Source of the DNA: Methanosarcina sp. MSH10X1
GTDB taxonomy: Archaea; Halobacteriota; Methanosarcinia; Methanosarcinales; Methanosarcinaceae
Reading direction: 5' to 3'
Length of the DNA stretch: 64,000 nt
Assembly (NCBI RefSeq): GCF_004099695.1
Contig: NZ_SCHL01000009.1
Coordinates: 1 to 64,000 of the forward strand
A program made the translations under genes and the position numbers. Positions 60,709 to 64,000 of the stretch are shown here, piece after piece (the stretch's first letter is position 1; each line of letters begins with the position of its first letter). The notes beneath the pieces are model-generated. The model was not told the origin of the DNA, did no database searches, and worked only from the letters and a program-made list of their open reading frames with translations.

Positions 60709-61398
60709 ATGAGGGAGATCGCTCTTAGAAAAAAGATAGAAGATACTGCTTCTGGAATGAATGCGGATTTTGTCGGTATTGCCAATGCAGGTTGCTTTGA
60801 AAACCCTGAATATACCGGAAACAAACCTCAAGATGTGATGGCAAGCGTGCAGTCAATTATAATCCTGGGAGTCGGCGTGCCAAAAGGTGCTTTTGATACC
60901 CTTCCAGCCGGGAGGGCAGAATATACCAATACCCTTATGGCAGCGACAGCAACCCTACGGATAGCTGCATTCCAAATTGCTAAAATCATTGAAAAGGAAG
61001 GATACCGGGCAACTATCGTGCCCACCGAAGGAAGCGAATTCGGGTACTGGTATGCTGACCGCAAAACCCTCAAAGCAAACCTTTCCATCAAATATGCCGC
61101 ATACCATGCAGGTCTGGGAAATTTCGGCATGAATCATCTCCTTATTACAAAAGATTTCGGTCCCAGGGTTCGAATGACCGCAATACTGACAGATGCCCCG
61201 CTGGAAAGAGAAGAAAAAGGTGATTTGCTGCCATTTATTAACGAAAAATGCAGCAGCTGCATGAAATGTATTGAAGTGTGCCCGGCTGGCGCTATTTCCC
61301 AAAATGGTGAGATTGACAGGGAGAAGTGTGCACAGTATATGTTTAATGTACTTGGAGGCTTACGCTGCGGGCTTTGTGTTAAAGTCTGCCCGATGTAA
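60709..61398 (+). CDS. QueG-like iron-sulfur protein (short form)
   Basis: 229 residues. The N-terminal half resembles the cobalamin-type/QueG N-domain; two Cys groups at the end, CSSCMKCIEVCP and CGLCVKVCP with a further Cys before, bind two 4Fe-4S clusters. True epoxyqueuosine reductases are longer (about 370), so this is a short relative of unknown reaction, often found in methanogens. AGGAG lies nine bases before the ATG. The chain stops right after CPM, which may be truncated. Confidence 0.8.
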   Translation: MREIALRKKIEDTASGMNADFVGIANAGCFENPEYTGNKPQDVMASVQSIIILGVGVPKGAFDTLPAGRAEYTNTLMAATATLRIAAFQIAKIIEKEGYRATIVPTEGSEFGYWYADRKTLKANLSIKYAAYHAGLGNFGMNHLLITKDFGPRVRMTAILTDAPLEREEKGDLLPFINEKCSSCMKCIEVCPAGAISQNGEIDREKCAQYMFNVLGGLRCGLCVKVCPM

Positions 61399-61449
61399 CT
61401 GATATCTGAGAGAATATATTTGAAAGAATAAAACATAAATAGCAATGAA

Positions 61450-61899
61450 ATGATCTCTGAGCTTTATAAGTTGGAGAAAGAAACTCTAATTTCCAGACTT
61501 GCAGAGTTTTTTAAAACTCAAGAACATGTGGAACTTGCATACCTTTTTGGCTCAACAGCCAAAGATCACAGGGGACCTTTAAGCGATATTGATCTCGGAG
61601 TTTTCCTTTCAAGCAGTGTTACTAAAAGGGAAAGGATACAGAAAAGTCTGGAAATAACAGCGGAGCTTGCAAGTTTTCTTAAAACGGACAGAATTGATCT
61701 TGTTGTTATGAACGATGCATCATCTGTTATTAATTTTGAAATTATAAAACCCAATATCCCGGTATTTATCAGAGATGCAGGCTTTAAAATTAATATAGAG
61801 CAGGAGATAATGTCAAGATATCTGGACAGAAGGTACCATGAAAACCTCCTTAACAGAGTTTTCTTAGAAAGGATTCAGGAGAAGGGGGGTTTTGAATAA
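61450..61899 (+). CDS. MNT-type minimal nucleotidyltransferase, antitoxin-like
   Basis: 149 residues. Nucleotidyltransferase motif FGS (33-35), the acidic pair Asp46/Asp48 in SDIDLG, and the third acid Asp83 in RIDLVV. Such proteins pair with a HEPN toxin (type VII-like HEPN/MNT systems) and modify the toxin with AMP. The HEPN partner just downstream is only a fragment here. May be a remnant antitoxin without a working toxin. Confidence 0.82.
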   Translation: MISELYKLEKETLISRLAEFFKTQEHVELAYLFGSTAKDHRGPLSDIDLGVFLSSSVTKRERIQKSLEITAELASFLKTDRIDLVVMNDASSVINFEIIKPNIPVFIRDAGFKINIEQEIMSRYLDRRYHENLLNRVFLERIQEKGGFE

Positions 61900-61990
61900 A
61901 CCACAATAAGCGTAGAGTTGATGCTGCTGTGAACTTATTATCTTTCTATCTTAAAAAATTGGACTTGTTTAGGGTCGCATTAAGGTTTAA
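61892..61990 (+). pseudogene. HEPN-toxin remnant downstream of the MNT gene
   Basis: In the frame starting near 61899 the translation NHNKRRVDAAVNLLSFYL, then KKLDLF, looks like the first helices of HEPN (DUF86) toxins, which usually overlap the MNT stop. An ORF from a start codon is not possible unless one A is removed near 61898. The match ends after about 30 residues, and the vapC gene from the other strand begins. Decayed fragment. Confidence 0.45.
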
Positions 61991-62024
61991 AAGAAAGTTT
62001 TTAACTGCTTTTTTTAATTGCTTA

Positions 62025-62415
62025 TCAGTAACTTATAATTTCAAGCTCTGGCACTTCTTTGAAGTGACTATCTCTGGTAACTATTCTCTCGCCATGAAGT
62101 AATGTGATAGCAGCTATGAGTTCATCAAAGGCTCCAATAGCCTTTCCCCTTGAGAGCAAATTTGCAGAGAGGGAAGCAAAGACTTCATAGACTGATTCTT
62201 CGAGTTCCAGAACCTGAAACATTCCAGAAGCTTTTTGATTTCTTTCAGGTTTTGATCCGTCTTTCTGGATATATATACTCCCCGATACAGTTCAAGTACA
62301 TTAATCTCGGTAGTGCATAAGGGAACATCCTGAACTTTCATTTCAGCCAGCTTCTGGAGTGCCTCCTTATTTCCTCTTAATAGATCAACGATAAAAAAGT
62401 ATCAAGCACCGGCAT
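62025..62415 (-). pseudogene. VapC-like PIN-domain toxin, broken by two single-base deletions
   Basis: The ATG at 62415 overlaps the end of vapB and begins MPVLDTF, but frame is lost in a T-run near 62394. The middle frame (CTTEINVLELYRG, with its acidic residue) and the last frame (AFDELIAAITLL, RIVTRDSHF, with two Asp) give a PIN toxin if one T is added near 62394 and one A near 62223. PIN RNases cut RNA with these acids. As read, the toxin is inactive; base-calling errors cannot be excluded. Confidence 0.75.
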
Positions 62416-62641
62416 CAAGATCAACTTCCCTTATCTTTGCCTTTCTCATATCCCTGGAAGCTTTTTCGATTGCGTCCGCAAGTTCGGGATTGGGACCTAT
62501 CTCTGCGAGAACTTCCGATAGTTTTCTTTTTCTGGGATAGTACTTGAGGATCACATCCGAGAAGCTATCTTTTTCTGAGGTTTTGAGGCTTTTGAGTTTC
62601 TCGTAGGCCTCTTCACTTATGCTGATCGTTCGAGTTGGCAT
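62402..62641 (-). CDS. VapB-like antitoxin
   Basis: 79 residues. A ribbon-helix-helix-like N-terminal part ([18 protein letters not shown], then [11 protein letters not shown]) for DNA binding, followed by an acidic/basic tail that would hold the toxin. Its last bases overlap the start of the PIN gene, the usual vapBC organisation. It would repress its own promoter and neutralise VapC. Confidence 0.8.
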   Translation of the reverse strand: MPTRTISISEEAYEKLKSLKTSEKDSFSDVILKYYPRKRKLSEVLAEIGPNPELADAIEKASRDMRKAKIREVDLDAGA

Positions 62642-62680
62642 GATATTATTTGTGAATGTATGTGCATTTATATATGTATT

Positions 62681-64000
62681 TTATACCCAGGATGCAACTG
62701 CAGAAATCACAGAACTAATAAAAGATTTATTTTCTATATCCTCATCCTCAATCTCATTTTTAAAAGTACGATTCTGAGGATTATCCGGTAAATGATCCAT
62801 ATCTGAATTTCCAATATTACCTCTCAAAGTGTTACTATTTGAGCCAGCAAGTTCAAAGCCATGTTCCCTGTTCGAATTTGCAATGTTGTCAGTTAGAATG
62901 TTATCTTTTGAACTCCCCAGATCAATTCCTGCATACATGTTTGAATTTGCAATATTATTGTTTAGCAAACTGTTACTGCAATTAAATAATTTAATTCCAC
63001 CACCATTGTGATTTACAATATTTCCAGTTACTTTATTTTGTATAGAAGAACTTAAAGCTATACCATTATCTTCATTAAAATTTGCAGTGTTGTTATTCAA
63101 TTCAGTGTTTGTTGATTCATGAACATCAAATCCAATACCATTAGAATTTGCCACGTTGTTACTTAAGTGATTATCAGTGGATGCAACTATTGCAATGCCG
63201 AACATATTATTAATTGCAATATTATTCAACCCACTGTTATTATCCGAGTTAACCAGAATGATTCCAACGGCGTTATTTGATAGGATGTTGCTGTCAAACC
63301 TTGAATTGCTTGTATTAAATAAAGCAATGCTCTGGGAGTTGTTTTGGAGAATCTGATCTTTTATTGTCATATTCTGGCAGTTGATGCAATAAATGGCTCC
63401 AGCATTTAAGGTAGAATTTAGAGTAATATTCGAAGCATTTACAAGATAATAGATAGGTTTTCCATTTACAGTATTGGTAGTATCGATATTGTTCTGCATA
63501 CTAGCATTTCTATATGCAACATAAATTTCAAAATTATATGTATTGTTGACAATTGTGTTATTAATAAGCGTATTGTTGCTTGCAAGCTCACTGTCATCTG
63601 GAGACAATCGGATTCCTGACCAGCTATTGTCTGATGCTGTGTTATTGATCAGTATATTGTTTTTAGCAGCATTCCAGAGATGAATTCCTACCGCATTAGC
63701 CTGTAAATGGTTGTTTGCAATAGTGTTATATTGCACACTGTCCAGATAAATTCCACTTCCTGAGCTAGAATTTTTCAAACCAAAACCTTTAATGGTCACG
63801 TTATTCGCGGTTACATGGAAAACATGATCATATGGATGAAGAGCTTGAATTATTGTATCTTCCGGATTTCCCGACTTTGAGACTATTGCTAGCTTCTTAT
63901 TTACATCTACGTTTTCAATATATGTTCCTTTATCAACAAGTATTGTATCTCCATCACTCGAATTATCCACAGCTTGCTGTATAGAGGTATAATTTTCATT
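62681..64000 (-). CDS. Right-handed beta-helix (NosD/PbH1) surface protein, N-terminus beyond the window
   Basis: At least 439 residues; the frame runs past position 64000, so the start and any signal peptide are missing. The first part shows QQAVDNSSDGDTILVDKGTY, the standard lead of this family, then about fifteen copies of a 22-residue repeat with NNxxxxNxxGI. The end (about the last 50 residues) is acidic, then hydrophobic (FISSVISAVASWV). Related to the protein at 57767. Outside the cell by inference. Confidence 0.82.
   Translation of the reverse strand, partial: NENYTSIQQAVDNSSDGDTILVDKGTYIENVDVNKKLAIVSKSGNPEDTIIQALHPYDHVFHVTANNVTIKGFGLKNSSSGSGIYLDSVQYNTIANNHLQANAVGIHLWNAAKNNILINNTASDNSWSGIRLSPDDSELASNNTLINNTIVNNTYNFEIYVAYRNASMQNNIDTTNTVNGKPIYYLVNASNITLNSTLNAGAIYCINCQNMTIKDQILQNNSQSIALFNTSNSRFDSNILSNNAVGIILVNSDNNSGLNNIAINNMFGIAIVASTDNHLSNNVANSNGIGFDVHESTNTELNNNTANFNEDNGIALSSSIQNKVTGNIVNHNGGGIKLFNCSNSLLNNNIANSNMYAGIDLGSSKDNILTDNIANSNREHGFELAGSNSNTLRGNIGNSDMDHLPDNPQNRTFKNEIEDEDIENKSFISSVISAVASWV

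Overview
The window is archaeal and almost certainly from a Methanosarcina species. It combines DNA topoisomerase VI (both subunits), archaeal ribosomal proteins (L7Ae, S28e, L24e, S6e) with aIF5B, a MtaA/MtbA-like methyltransferase with an MtaC-like corrinoid protein and a RamA-like iron-sulfur corrinoid activator, archaeal TATA-box promoters, and bacterial-type gyrase. Genes are moderate in GC and separated by long AT-rich spacers with tandem repeats. I name the genus from gene content; I cannot fix the species.

Layout. 1-4.2 kb: 3' part of tRNA-Glu, an unknown helical protein, and an ECF transporter operon (S, fused double ATPase, T). 4.2-5.8 kb: a repeat-rich noncoding region with 38-bp tandem repeats and two related hairpin elements. 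5.8-8.7 kb (minus): regulator, thioesterase and acyl-CoA synthetase. 9.2-12.2 kb (minus): top6B-top6A. 12.6-14.2 kb: an AT-rich patch with a broken integrase and small orphan genes. 14.8-17.3 kb: a split MgtE transporter and a PhoU/TrkA-C protein. 17.4-22.6 kb: frameshifted DUF362 gene, zinc ribbon, PEBP lipoprotein with an in-frame amber codon, msrA, a secreted protein, and an old-yellow-enzyme-type oxidoreductase. 23.6-28.3 kb: gyrB-gyrA. 28.7-31.7 kb: a large HD + GHKL-ATPase protein that looks like a conflict-system gene. 31.7-38 kb: three paralogous YdjM-like membrane proteins around a superoxide dismutase, then a secreted hydrolase. 38.5-42.3 kb: methyltransferase, corrinoid protein and activator. 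42.6-46.6 kb: PAP2 phosphatase, pdxS, pdxT and an FMN split-barrel protein. 47-50.9 kb: a Cys-rich halocin C8-like precursor with membrane, secreted and thioredoxin/CcdA neighbours. 51-54.8 kb (minus): translation and ndk operon. 55-64 kb: radical SAM, surface beta-propeller and beta-helix proteins, a methyltransferase, a QueG-like protein, decaying toxin-antitoxin genes, and a second beta-helix protein cut by the window end.

The most notable systems are: (1) the halocin C8-like cluster with its own disulfide-handling membrane protein; (2) the HD/GHKL ATPase; (3) an orphan corrinoid methyltransfer module without a substrate-specific MtxB partner; (4) a dispersed hairpin repeat family placed at the 3' ends of three genes in the same relative orientation; (5) a possible pyrrolysine (TAG) codon inside a lipoprotein signal peptide. 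Several genes (DUF362, the secreted gene of the halocin cluster, vapC, a HEPN remnant, the integrase) carry single-base indels, often in homopolymers, so either real decay or base-calling error must be considered.
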